From: Psychrilyobacter piezotolerans
Lineage (GTDB): Bacteria > Fusobacteriota > Fusobacteriia > Fusobacteriales > Fusobacteriaceae
Reading direction: 5' to 3'
DNA: 64,000 nt
Assembly (NCBI RefSeq): GCF_003391055.1
Contig: NZ_QUAJ01000002.1
Location: 143,986 to 207,985, forward strand
Each line of letters opens with the position of its first letter. The first letter of the stretch is position 1. Below the pieces are notes generated by a model. It was not told the origin of the DNA, did not search any database, and was given only the letters and a program-made list of their open reading frames with translations. Positions 28,080 through 36,420 of the stretch are shown piece after piece. A program made the position numbers and the translations under genes.

Positions 28080-28553
28080 TTATTGTTCACCATAAACTTT
28101 TATCTCCTCAACTCCTAGTCTATGATTTATATATTTAGATAAGATAAAAAGGTAGTTCGACAGTTTATTTAAATAGTCAAAAATTACACCATCTACATGG
28201 ATTCCTGTAGCACTGCAGTAAGTTACCTGTCTGAACAACCTCCTATTTACTGCCCTGGCAATATGAATTTCTGCTCCCAAAAGGCTTCCTCCCTGAAGGA
28301 TGAATCCGTCAAATTTTCCAACTATCTCCTTATATTTTTTTTCTTTATTTTCGAGAAAACTTATATTTTTTGAAGTTATTTTGGTTTTATTATTCAGAGA
28401 ATAGCTCACTAAAAAATTATTTTTTTGGATTTCGATTACCTCTTCCACCACCTCCGGCAGATCGATTTTAGCCATGGCTGCAGCCTTTCCTAAATGACAA
28501 TTCAACTCATCTATGACTCCCTTGGCTTCTATCATATAGTTTATTTTTAACAT
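28080..28553 (-). CDS. Short PduO-like cobalamin adenosyltransferase homologue lacking the N-terminal ATP loop
   Basis: 157 residues resembling the PduO/MMAB ATP:cob(I)alamin adenosyltransferase fold: VIDELNCHLGKAAA near the start, GFILQGGSLLGAEIHIARAVNRRLFRQ, and the C-terminal FDYLNKLSNYLFILSKYI. Normal PduO proteins are about 180-190 residues and begin with a TKTGDxGxT ATP-binding loop; here the protein begins just at the following segment. The RRxxR motif lacks the usual glutamate (RRLFRQ). It follows the BtuB gene after a terminator. It may be a divergent enzyme, a B12 chaperone, or a decaying copy. Confidence 0.65.
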   Translation of the reverse strand: MLKINYMIEAKGVIDELNCHLGKAAAMAKIDLPEVVEEVIEIQKNNFLVSYSLNNKTKITSKNISFLENKEKKYKEIVGKFDGFILQGGSLLGAEIHIARAVNRRLFRQVTYCSATGIHVDGVIFDYLNKLSNYLFILSKYINHRLGVEEIKVYGEQ

Positions 28554-28573
28554 GATTTTTCATCCATATAGAT

Positions 28574-28607
28574 AAAGCCCCAGAAAATAAATTTCTGAGG
28601 CTTTTTC
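28574..28607 (-). terminator. Terminator after the BtuB-like gene
   Basis: Minus-strand AAAGCCTCAGAAA-tttat-TTTCTGGGGCTTT hairpin; the tail is only moderately T-rich, so partial read-through to the PduO-like gene is possible. Confidence 0.7.
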
Positions 28608-28608
28608 C

Positions 28609-30534
28609 TTACATTGTATATCTGAATCCTACATAATATCTTCTCTCTGGTGCTGGATAATAATATCTTCCTGACCATGAGCTTTCTCCTACATATTCAT
28701 AGTATTCTTCATCGGTTAAATTCTTTATTCCTCCGTAAATATCGAAAGAATCATTTATCTTATATGATAAATTAAGATCTAAAGTCGTATAGGAATCTAC
28801 CTTGCTTTCCTCATTAGTCTCATCACCAAATGCATAAGATGACCCTACATAGTTTAATAGTAAATTAGACTTCAACTTTTCCGTGAAATCATATTTTGCT
28901 CCTATGGAGAACTTATGATTAGGCACTCCTGGAGTTTCATTACCTTTATCTTCTCCCCCGTCTATCTTGGATTCTAAATAAGAATAAGATGTAGTCAAGG
29001 TTAATTTTTTCATAATTTTTCTCTCAGCCAACAATTCAAAACCTATTTTTTTATTGTCTTCGTCATAGTTAGTATTAGTCCTTGTATTTGAATTATAATA
29101 TATCTCATCTTTTACTATTTTATGAAATACCGATGCACTGACAAAGGTCTCTGCAATATAATCCTTTACCCCGATCTCAAAGTTTTCCCCAGTTTGAGGT
29201 TCTAAATCACTGTTAAACTGGATTCCTCCATAAGTTTGTAAAAGTTCATCCGTTGTAGGAGTCCTGAAATCAGTTCCATAGCTGATAAAAGTTGAACCGG
29301 TATCTGAGTATTTATAGTTTAATGCCAGATCATAGATTGTATTATTATACGTCTTATCTTCATCACTTACAGAATATTTAAATTTAGTATGCTGCTGTCT
29401 GATTCCCCCTGTGAAATCCAATTTATCCGTAAGACTGTAAGTATCCGATATAAACCCGCCTATACTCTGCTTTTTAGCCCAAGTATCTGTGTTTCTTGAA
29501 TTTTCAACCTTACCTTCCAGAATATCAAATCCGGCTATAACTTTATTTCTGTCGGTATTATATTTAATTTTAAAATCATTGGATAAGTTATTTGTATCTT
29601 TTTCAGTTTCTGATCCCCACATATAAGAATTATAATTATTTTTATAATAATTTACATTATTTATTATCTCTAAATTATCCTGCTTATAGTTATATCCCAG
29701 ATTAAATCTATGGGATTCATTCTTACCCCAGTCATCCGCTGAGCTAGCCTGTGTTCTGTCATGATCTATTTGATCTTCCGATAACGATCCGGGGAATCCC
29801 ATATGATCTTTATGATAGTCATATTTTAGTGTTAAGGCATTGGCCTCATTTATCTGATATTTTGTCCCTGCCATTACATCGTCTGATTTTAAGAATGCAT
29901 TATCCCTGTACCCGTCGGTATTTTTTCTTCCGGCATTTCCAAAAACCTTAAATTTCCCTGCTGTAGTACTAAATCCTACATTTGAATTTAACTGGTTATA
30001 TGATCCTGCTTCCGTCTGAAGAGTCAAACTGTCTTTTCCTTTACCAGTTTTAGTAATGATATTTACAGCTCCCCCTACGGTATTATCCCCGTAGACTACA
30101 GAAGCCCCGCTTGGGATTATCTCTATTTTTTCTACTGTTTCAATAGGTATGCTGTACAGGTTAAAATTCGACATATCGATAGGATTCATCTTTACCCCGT
30201 CTAAGATAATAGCTGTATTTCTATTATAATTAGCTCCCTGCCCCCTGATATCGATTACCCCTGTGTTGCTCATCCCCTCACTTATTTTTACTCCTGGTAC
30301 TGATTTTACTGCTTCCACTACATTTTTAGCTCCGCTTTCCTTTATATCCTCTGCAGTAATTATGGTAATATTTTTAGGTGTATTTCTTACCGTGTTTTCA
30401 AAACCGTCTCCGGATATTGTTGTTTCCTCTAATCTGATTACTCCGCTTTCCTCAAAATACTGATCCTCATTCACGTCATTGGCATAAACTGTGCATGCCA
30501 AAATAAGGGCTAAAACCCCTGCTCTTTTTATCAT
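28609..30534 (-). CDS. btuB: TonB-dependent outer membrane receptor, BtuB-like (vitamin B12)
   Basis: 641 residues. A signal peptide (about 1-18, ending VYA) precedes a TonB-box-like stretch, a plug domain (about 45-165: TPKNITIITAEDIKESGAKNVVEAVKSVPGV, IDIRGQG) and a 22-strand-type beta barrel ending in an aromatic-rich strand (YYPAPERRYYVGFRYTM). Substrate assignment to cobalamin rests on the cobalamin riboswitch directly upstream and the divergent btuC/btuD genes. RBS GAGGGGAG lies immediately after the riboswitch core. Confidence 0.88.
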   Translation of the reverse strand: MIKRAGVLALILACTVYANDVNEDQYFEESGVIRLEETTISGDGFENTVRNTPKNITIITAEDIKESGAKNVVEAVKSVPGVKISEGMSNTGVIDIRGQGANYNRNTAIILDGVKMNPIDMSNFNLYSIPIETVEKIEIIPSGASVVYGDNTVGGAVNIITKTGKGKDSLTLQTEAGSYNQLNSNVGFSTTAGKFKVFGNAGRKNTDGYRDNAFLKSDDVMAGTKYQINEANALTLKYDYHKDHMGFPGSLSEDQIDHDRTQASSADDWGKNESHRFNLGYNYKQDNLEIINNVNYYKNNYNSYMWGSETEKDTNNLSNDFKIKYNTDRNKVIAGFDILEGKVENSRNTDTWAKKQSIGGFISDTYSLTDKLDFTGGIRQQHTKFKYSVSDEDKTYNNTIYDLALNYKYSDTGSTFISYGTDFRTPTTDELLQTYGGIQFNSDLEPQTGENFEIGVKDYIAETFVSASVFHKIVKDEIYYNSNTRTNTNYDEDNKKIGFELLAERKIMKKLTLTTSYSYLESKIDGGEDKGNETPGVPNHKFSIGAKYDFTEKLKSNLLLNYVGSSYAFGDETNEESKVDSYTTLDLNLSYKINDSFDIYGGIKNLTDEEYYEYVGESSWSGRYYYPAPERRYYVGFRYTM

Positions 30535-30539
30535 CTCTT

Positions 30540-30695
30540 TTCTCCCCTCAGATTAGGTGTCCTGACTTAGTTTCTTCCTACTCCCATCCCTTCCCAAGGT
30601 TTCTCCTCAGTGGTTAATGATGGTTTCGTCCACTTCTACAGTAGTGAAGGCTGTACTAGAATCGCACTAGTTTCCCTATTATTATTCTCTTCGTT
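30540..30695 (-). promoter_or_regulatory. Cobalamin riboswitch upstream of btuB
   Basis: Readable conserved pieces on the minus strand, in order: AGGGAAACTAGTGCGATTCTAGTACAGC, CACTACTGTAG, ACCACTGAGG, TTGGGAAGG, and the 3' element AAGTCAGGACACCTA. The core ends directly against the RBS GAGGGGAG and no terminator is seen, suggesting control of translation initiation. The CACTACTGTA box is a variant of the usual GCCACTGTA. Confidence 0.88.
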
Positions 30696-30699
30696 CTCA

Positions 30700-30980
30700 G
30701 TTTACAAAAACTATAAAAAAATGTCAAGATATTAACATTTTATTAATTAAAATTTAATTGTTTGCATTTAGTATGTTATCCGAATTTTGTCAGTGTTTAA
30801 AGATCAGACCTTCCTTGTGGTTCAACTGAGGAGGTATTAAAAAAATATATTTCTAGACATTTTTATGAATCTATCTTAATATTAGTATGATTATTATAAA
30901 AAAGTAAGGTTGAATCTAATCTAGGATTTTATGATTTTTATCTTTCCTAAACTATCAAAAAATATAAAGGAGTCTCATCC
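30700..30980. other. Divergent intergenic region between btuB and btuC
   Basis: AT-rich spacer that should hold promoters in both directions. I see no second riboswitch core on the plus strand before btuC and no small ORF with a good RBS. Confidence 0.4.
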
Positions 30981-32000
30981 ATGAAATTAAAAACTTTTTT
31001 TATCTTCCTATTTATAGGAAGTTTAGCTACGATCTTTGCCCTGTCAAGGGGGGTCATAAAGATAAACCCCGTGGTCACACTAAAAATTCTTATCAATTCC
31101 ATTACAGATCATAATTTATTTGAGGTCACTTGGAATCAAAATTTAGAAATAATCCTATTAAAACTCCGGTTGCCTCGTATATTTTTAGCTTTCTTAGTAG
31201 GCGGCGGACTCTCCTTGGTTGGAGTCCTTATGCAGGCTCTTACAAAGAACTCCCTTGCCGACCCTTATATCTTAGGAGTTTCCAGTGGGGCTTCTACAGG
31301 GGCAGTTTTATCCCTTATCATAGGACTTAACATTGGTGGTTTAGGTACTCCATTTATGGCATTTTTAGGAGCTATTACAGCTTCTGTCCTGGTTTTCAGG
31401 ATTGCTAATATCGGCGGAAATTATAGTTCTACTAAGCTGGTCCTTACAGGAATTGCCATCTCCTCCATGTTTTCCTCTATTACTACTTTCATCACTTTCT
31501 CCGCCCAGAACGGAGATCTGTATACAGCATTATTTTGGATTGTAGGTAGTTTAAGCGGGGCTAAATGGTCATCTATCTATCTTTTGACTGCTTTACTGCT
31601 ATTTGTCTTTGGAGTAATGATGTTTTTTCATCGGGAACTGGATATTTTACTTTTAGGAGAGGAAAGTTCCAAAATTTTAGGAGTCAACACCAATAAGATA
31701 AGGATTATAATTATTCTTACATCTACCCTTCTTACAGGGGTCTTAGTTTCTATAAGTGGTGTCATAGGATTTATCGGTCTTATTATTCCCCATATTTCCA
31801 GAAAACTAACCAGTTCCAAACACAGGGTTCTTATACCAGTATCCATATTTTTAGGCGGATTTTTTCTTACTCTGGCTGATACTTTTTCCAGGGTAGTGAT
31901 GGCTCCCAATGAACTTCCTGTAGGAATTGTCACTTCGTTTTTAGGAGCACCATTCTTTTTATGGATCATGAAAAAAAGTATCTATAATTTTAATAAATAA
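30981..32000 (+). CDS. btuC: FecCD-family ABC permease, probable vitamin B12 permease
   Basis: 339-residue inner-membrane protein with about nine to ten hydrophobic segments and family motifs LRLPRIFLAFLVGGGLSLVG near the N-terminus, ADPYILGVSSGAS, and SGVIGFIGLIIPHISRKL before the last segments. FecCD proteins import siderophores, haem or cobalamin; B12 is inferred from the riboswitch-controlled receptor next door. RBS AAAGGAG. The ATPase gene follows only after a 450-nt gap with a repeat. Confidence 0.8.
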   Translation: MKLKTFFIFLFIGSLATIFALSRGVIKINPVVTLKILINSITDHNLFEVTWNQNLEIILLKLRLPRIFLAFLVGGGLSLVGVLMQALTKNSLADPYILGVSSGASTGAVLSLIIGLNIGGLGTPFMAFLGAITASVLVFRIANIGGNYSSTKLVLTGIAISSMFSSITTFITFSAQNGDLYTALFWIVGSLSGAKWSSIYLLTALLLFVFGVMMFFHRELDILLLGEESSKILGVNTNKIRIIIILTSTLLTGVLVSISGVIGFIGLIIPHISRKLTSSKHRVLIPVSIFLGGFFLTLADTFSRVVMAPNELPVGIVTSFLGAPFFLWIMKKSIYNFNK

Positions 32001-32074
32001 GGTTGCATCCAGATAATAAAAAATTATTCATGAAAGTGATAAAAAAGTTCCAAGGCTTCCACCCTTAACTGGCT

Positions 32075-32262
32075 CTGTTTCTTTTTATCTGAAAAAGAAA
32101 TAGAGGAAAGAAAAGCAGACTTTTTCTAAATGATATTATATGAGTAAGATCATGGATCCCCGTTTCTTAGTGGGATGCCTGATGGGCATGGAGGGTGCGA
32201 CGAAACTCGCAAAAGATATACTGTGGAGTAGAGTAATATCTAGAAAAAGAATTAAATTCAAA
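32075..32262 (+). repeat. Dispersed structured intergenic repeat, family 2 (copy at 32.1 kb)
   Basis: About 180 bp matching the reverse complement of roughly 63571-63770. Shared blocks: CTGAAAAAGAAA, GAAAAGCAGACTTTTTCTAAATGAT, CATGGATCCCC, TTCTTAGTGGGAT, GACGAAACTCGCAA, and TCTAGAAAAAG. It lies in the btuC-btuD gap. Confidence 0.85.
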
Positions 32263-32449
32263 AGAAGGTTTGGTTTTATCTGTATTTAAATGTCAGAATT
32301 TAGTCTACAGGAATATCGAGATTGTAATTTCAAACGATCTCTTATATCTGACTAAGTTCAGCTACAGAGTTATATTCATAACTCTAAGTTTCAGTTATGC
32401 GTCAAGGCTTTTTAAGTAAAAAAATTATTTACAAATAGGGAGGATAAAT
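32263..32449. other. Remaining btuC-btuD gap
   Basis: No ORF or known RNA recognised. It ends with the RBS GGGAGGATAAA of the ATPase gene. Confidence 0.4.
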
Positions 32450-33229
32450 TTGAAATTAAAAATTGAAAACTTAAGTTTTGAAATAGATGATACAAAAATT
32501 TTAAACGATATAAATTTTGAAATAAAAAAAGGCGAATTTGTTGGGATTATAGGTCCCAATGGCTGCGGTAAGTCTACCCTCTTGAAAAATATATATAATA
32601 TACTGACTCCTACCAATGGCAGTATTTTCATCGACAACACCCCTATAGATGGTTTTTCCTCCAAGGAGTTAGCCAAGAAAATATCCACCCTCACACAGCA
32701 TTCAGGGGGAGACTTTGACTTTTCCATTATAGATATCGTTCTCATGGGAAGATATGCTCATTCCTCCATATTTTCTTCTACATCTAAAAAAGATCTCGAG
32801 ATAGCCAAAGGGGCTTTGGAAAAAGTCGGGTTATCTCATTTTGAAAAGAGGAGCTTTTTGAGCCTTTCCGGCGGAGAACAGCAAAGAGTTATGATTGCCC
32901 GTGCCATTGCAGGGGAAAATGATTTCTTTATCTTAGATGAACCTACAAATCACCTGGATATCAGATACCAGTTGGAGATAATGGATATTATGAAATCCCT
33001 GGATATCACTATGTTTTCTGCAATCCACGATATGAATATTGCAGCTACATATTGTGATAAACTCATCCTTTTAGAGGAGGGGAATATCATAGCTATCGGT
33101 ACTCCTGCTGAAGTTTTATCCAAGGAAAATTTTAAAAATGTATTCGGTGTAGAAGTATACCTGTCTAAAAATCCCTATACCAATAAACTGTCTATAAATT
33201 ATATTCCAAAATGCTTTTCCACTAAATAA
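32450..33229 (+). CDS. btuD: ABC transporter ATPase, probable vitamin B12 importer subunit
   Basis: 259-residue ATPase of the FecE/BtuD type: Walker A GPNGCGKSTLL (about 35-45), signature LSGGEQQRV (about 141), Walker B DFFILDEPTNHLDI, switch histidine in AIHDMN. The start is TTG behind GGGAGGATAAA. It would energise the BtuC permease encoded upstream. The binding protein is encoded elsewhere, probably at 49.4 kb. Confidence 0.85.
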   Translation: MKLKIENLSFEIDDTKILNDINFEIKKGEFVGIIGPNGCGKSTLLKNIYNILTPTNGSIFIDNTPIDGFSSKELAKKISTLTQHSGGDFDFSIIDIVLMGRYAHSSIFSSTSKKDLEIAKGALEKVGLSHFEKRSFLSLSGGEQQRVMIARAIAGENDFFILDEPTNHLDIRYQLEIMDIMKSLDITMFSAIHDMNIAATYCDKLILLEEGNIIAIGTPAEVLSKENFKNVFGVEVYLSKNPYTNKLSINYIPKCFSTK

Positions 33230-33232
33230 ATA

Positions 33233-33262
33233 AAAAGGGTTGTAAGTTAACAACCCTTTTCC
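33233..33262. terminator. Bidirectional terminator between btuD and the pel remnant
   Basis: AAAAGGGTTGT-aagtta-ACAACCCTTTT with T/A runs on both sides. Confidence 0.85.
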
Positions 33263-33282
33263 CTATTAATAATTTATTTATC

Positions 33283-33598
33283 CTATATATTTTTTCTATC
33301 AAAACCTTCTTCATATAGTTTAGTATATATATTTAAAAAATTATCTGCCCGATAATATTTACTATTTCGTAGCCTCTCTCTCCCAATAATTTTAATCTAG
33401 GTTCATTGTTATAAAGAGATATAATCTCTGCAGCCATTGCTGTATAAGATGTGGGAGGAACCCTATCTCTTTATGAGCAGTCAACACACCTTTGCAATCG
33501 CCTACATCTGTAGCTATAATAGGTATCTTGGCTGACATAGCTTCTAATACTGGTAGAAGCTGCCCCTCTGCTATTATACAAATCACCTTTTTTTTCAT
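33283..33598 (-). pseudogene. pelF: pelF (glycosyltransferase family 4) with a large internal deletion and frameshifts
   Basis: The ORF starts MKKKVICIIAEG, the PelF N-terminus, and jumps directly to GQLLPVLEAMSAKIPIIATDVGDCKG, a segment normally about 300 residues further on. After this the frame is broken: TSYTAMAAEIISLYNNEPRLKLLGERGYEIVN is readable in another frame, then KYYRADNFLNIYTKLYEEGF to a TAG at 33283. The join is at the AEG/EG codons, suggesting deletion between short repeated codons. PelF is the cytosolic glycosyltransferase that builds Pel polysaccharide; this remnant cannot be functional. Confidence 0.8.
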
Positions 33599-33602
33599 GA
33601 TT

Positions 33603-34544
33603 TTACCTCTCTATTCCACATATTTTAAATATATTTTCTAACACCTCAGAGTTATCAATATCCCTTTTTAGGCACTCATAATATATTTTTTTTAATCCTT
33701 CTAAGTTATCACTCTCATAGTAAACTTTTGCCATAATTTCGTATATTCTAGAATTGTTTATATATTTTTCTAAAAGTTTTTCCCCTCTTTTTTCTGCCTC
33801 CGAATAATTTTTTAAAGTTATATACATACCTAAAATTTTTATATGGTCTTCTAACTCGTCGTCTATTAATATCCGTTCTTCTAAGAGTTTTATATAATCT
33901 TCCCTATACACCTTCAGAATTTCCCCCTCTAATATCCCTACCTCTAAATATTTTCCATAAAAACCAATTAAATTTTGGAAATCTTTCCTTAATTTCGATT
34001 TATTATATAACTTTTTATATTTTTTTAGCTGTTTTTCAAAATTTTCAGATAACTGATTAAATACAACTGCTGAATAATGCACTACCTCTATATCTTTATC
34101 TACCAGACCCTTTTTCAACATTCTTACTCTTATTTTTATATCTCGAGGTTTTAATTTTGTTATAAATTCTTTTTTTTCATCTATTCCTTTAGTATTAGCA
34201 CCGATTAATTTTAACTCCTCCCTTAACTCCACTTCTTTTAAAAATTTTTCTTTATCTAAATATTTTTCAAAATCAAAACCTTCCTCTACTACCTTAAAAT
34301 CATTTCCCCTAAAAAAAACTAGATCTATCAGATAGAGAAATATTCCTACAAAGGGAATCGCAACAGTTAATCTATTAGACATAAAAATATCCCTTTTATT
34401 ATATTGGTTGGGGAAAAATAAAACCAGTGCTACCAACCCGTGTAGGATTAAAAAATTAGAAAATTTTAAACTTTCCAAATAAAAAGCCATATACGTTATC
34501 CTGGCTTCTAATATTGTCAATAATAATATTGTTAACTTATACAT
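33603..34544 (-). CDS. pelE: PelE-like membrane protein with TPR-like repeats
   Basis: 313 residues: two to three N-terminal membrane segments (about 1-85), then a helical cytosolic part rich in Lys/Glu with tetratricopeptide-like helices (for example residues about 245-305, YSEAEKRGEKLLEKYINNSRIYEIMAKVYYESDNLEGL). The topology and position between a PelD-like gene and a PelF remnant identify it as PelE, part of the inner-membrane Pel synthase complex. Sequence identity alone would be too weak for this call. Confidence 0.65.
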   Translation of the reverse strand: MYKLTILLLTILEARITYMAFYLESLKFSNFLILHGLVALVLFFPNQYNKRDIFMSNRLTVAIPFVGIFLYLIDLVFFRGNDFKVVEEGFDFEKYLDKEKFLKEVELREELKLIGANTKGIDEKKEFITKLKPRDIKIRVRMLKKGLVDKDIEVVHYSAVVFNQLSENFEKQLKKYKKLYNKSKLRKDFQNLIGFYGKYLEVGILEGEILKVYREDYIKLLEERILIDDELEDHIKILGMYITLKNYSEAEKRGEKLLEKYINNSRIYEIMAKVYYESDNLEGLKKIYYECLKRDIDNSEVLENIFKICGIER

Positions 34545-34642
34545 TCCATCACCTACTTTAATATAATTGATATCTTATTTTTTAAACAAAGGGTACTAAC
34601 TCCATCATAGACTATCAACCAAATATTAATCCTATTAAATAT

Positions 34643-35866
34643 TTAATCTTCATAATATTCCTCCAAAATACCTATATTTTCTTCCAACATCTTAGATTTC
34701 AATAAATTTCCACGCTCTAAAGGGGTAGCAGGAAATATAGTACAAAGGATTTTTTCTTTTTCATAATAACCTGCTATATCCCCACTTCTTGCCACTAATC
34801 TTATTTTTTTCAGATCCTCCACCAACATCCTAAATCTAATCGAAACATGAGAAAGTTCAAACATCTCTGTTCTTTTTTTCTCCTCTTTCATTCTATTTTC
34901 AAAGAATTTTTCACGCATAATCTTAGTTCCCTTATAATAAATCTCATCTTCTATTTTTTCAGTATAAGATATTGCATTGGAGATCGATTTAGTAGTCCAA
35001 GATACCAACATTTCAAAGATTTTTTCTGTATAAATAGTATAGGTTTCATAGGATAGCCTCTCTATATTCAATATTGCTATTACCTCTCCCTTATTTAAAA
35101 TAGGTGCGTAGAATACTGGAATTTTCAAATTTTCCCCATCTCTCTTACCATACTTTTTATCCTTTATCACCCTACTAAATTCTGGATACTCGGATATTTC
35201 TATAGAGCTGGGTAATTTTCTGTTTTCTCCTACAGCCTCCTTGAGCCTCATATATTTTTTTGAACTATCAACAGTGTATAAGGAAATCACCTCTGCATTT
35301 ATATACGTTCTAAAAACCCCTATTAAATTAGTGATTATCTCCTCAGGATCTAAGATATCCAAGGTATTGGCGATATTGTAAAGAGTTATTACACTTTCTT
35401 CAGATTTAATGATATGACCTTTCATACGATTATTTATGTACATTAATTTATTATTATTTTCATACAAACTCTTATAATTTTTATGTAATAGTGATATTTC
35501 CTCACTCAATTCACCTAATTTTTCTTTTTGATTATCTTTTATTCTTCCTAGAATAAAGGATATAATATAAAACATTAGGATAAATTTATAGTATTTAAAA
35601 TCATAAAAAAATACTACAATATTGTGCCCTAACTCTAGATAACTGTAGATATACACAAATGCAGCCATTGTTGCACTTATAATCCCTAAATACATTCCAT
35701 ATCTATACGCCATTATTCCAGTCAAAATAAATAGTGGATGAATATTCAAATTTAGAAATTCTTCTCCCTTTCCCGTTAAGTTTTTAAATAAAAAAAATAT
35801 TAAAATATAGTAAAAAATATTTTCTAGGAAAAATCTAATATTCTGCCTTCTTTTATCCATTCTCAT
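34643..35866 (-). CDS. pelD: PelD-like c-di-GMP receptor (membrane + GAF + degenerate GGDEF)
   Basis: 407 residues: about four N-terminal membrane segments (15-110), a coiled stretch (about 110-160), a GAF domain (about 160-300) and a C-terminal GGDEF-like domain whose active-site signature is replaced by RSGDIAGYY, so it cannot make c-di-GMP. PelD activates Pel synthesis on binding c-di-GMP through an RxxD inhibitory-site motif; I could not confirm RxxD here. With pelF destroyed and pelG not seen, the protein is probably orphaned. A short ORF overlaps its start. Confidence 0.7.
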   Translation of the reverse strand: MRMDKRRQNIRFFLENIFYYILIFFLFKNLTGKGEEFLNLNIHPLFILTGIMAYRYGMYLGIISATMAAFVYIYSYLELGHNIVVFFYDFKYYKFILMFYIISFILGRIKDNQKEKLGELSEEISLLHKNYKSLYENNNKLMYINNRMKGHIIKSEESVITLYNIANTLDILDPEEIITNLIGVFRTYINAEVISLYTVDSSKKYMRLKEAVGENRKLPSSIEISEYPEFSRVIKDKKYGKRDGENLKIPVFYAPILNKGEVIAILNIERLSYETYTIYTEKIFEMLVSWTTKSISNAISYTEKIEDEIYYKGTKIMREKFFENRMKEEKKRTEMFELSHVSIRFRMLVEDLKKIRLVARSGDIAGYYEKEKILCTIFPATPLERGNLLKSKMLEENIGILEEYYED

Positions 35867-36006
35867 TCCTCCTTCTCAAAGCTTTTATAGCTATTTATGG
35901 CGTTTATTCCACCTCTGCCTCCAAAACAAATATCTGTTCCATTCTGTGGAATTATAATAAAATCTTCCGGGCTCTCCTTTCTTATCTTTAATATCAATTT
36001 TTTCAT
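35863..36006 (-). CDS. Small ORF (47 aa) overlapping the pelD start
   Basis: Unrecognised. It starts MKKLILKIRKESPED and contains NGTDICFGGRGG. Its TGA overlaps the pelD ATG (ATGA), a typical coupling arrangement, and an AGGAG RBS lies about 18 nt upstream of an ATGAAATAG minimal ORF just before it. It could be a genuine small protein or the 3' remnant of a deleted upstream pel gene. Confidence 0.45.
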   Translation of the reverse strand: MKKLILKIRKESPEDFIIIPQNGTDICFGGRGGINAINSYKSFEKEE

Positions 36007-36161
36007 CTATTTCATAAAAACTCTCCTTTCTTTCTTTGTTCATTGATTAGTTAATATCTTCAAAAAAAACATCGATTTTCCTTTTATTTTATATTTTTTA
36101 TAGGATTTTTTTACTTATTTTAAATTATGTAGATATAGTTTTATTTTTAGGAGGATATAAT

Positions 36162-36270
36162 ATGAAAAAACTAATTTTTCTTTCAATTTTAGTATCTCAA
36201 CTAACGTTTTCTTAAAAAAAAATGGTTTTTATGCCAAGGGAGTAGCAGGAATCACATATAGGTGGTAAAA
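36162..36270 (+). pseudogene. Outer membrane protein remnant (signal peptide plus C-terminal strand)
   Basis: A good RBS (AGGAGG) precedes ATG and a signal-peptide-like MKKLIFLSILVSQLTFS, then TAA. One frame away the sequence reads KNGFYAKGVAGITYRW followed by a stop, which looks like a terminal beta strand of an outer-membrane barrel. The two pieces meet at a run of nine A. This looks like a barrel gene that has lost its whole middle. Confidence 0.5.
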
Positions 36271-36420
36271 AAGAGTGTCGAAGTAAACTGTACCCATAGA
36301 TATCAATGGAACTAAAAAAAGATGACTCCTGTACAATACAAAAATCATCTCAGCCTAACTATACTTTTTTTTAGTTTCCTTGGGTAAAGTTTACATCGGC
36401 TCATTTTTTTATCCGTTACC

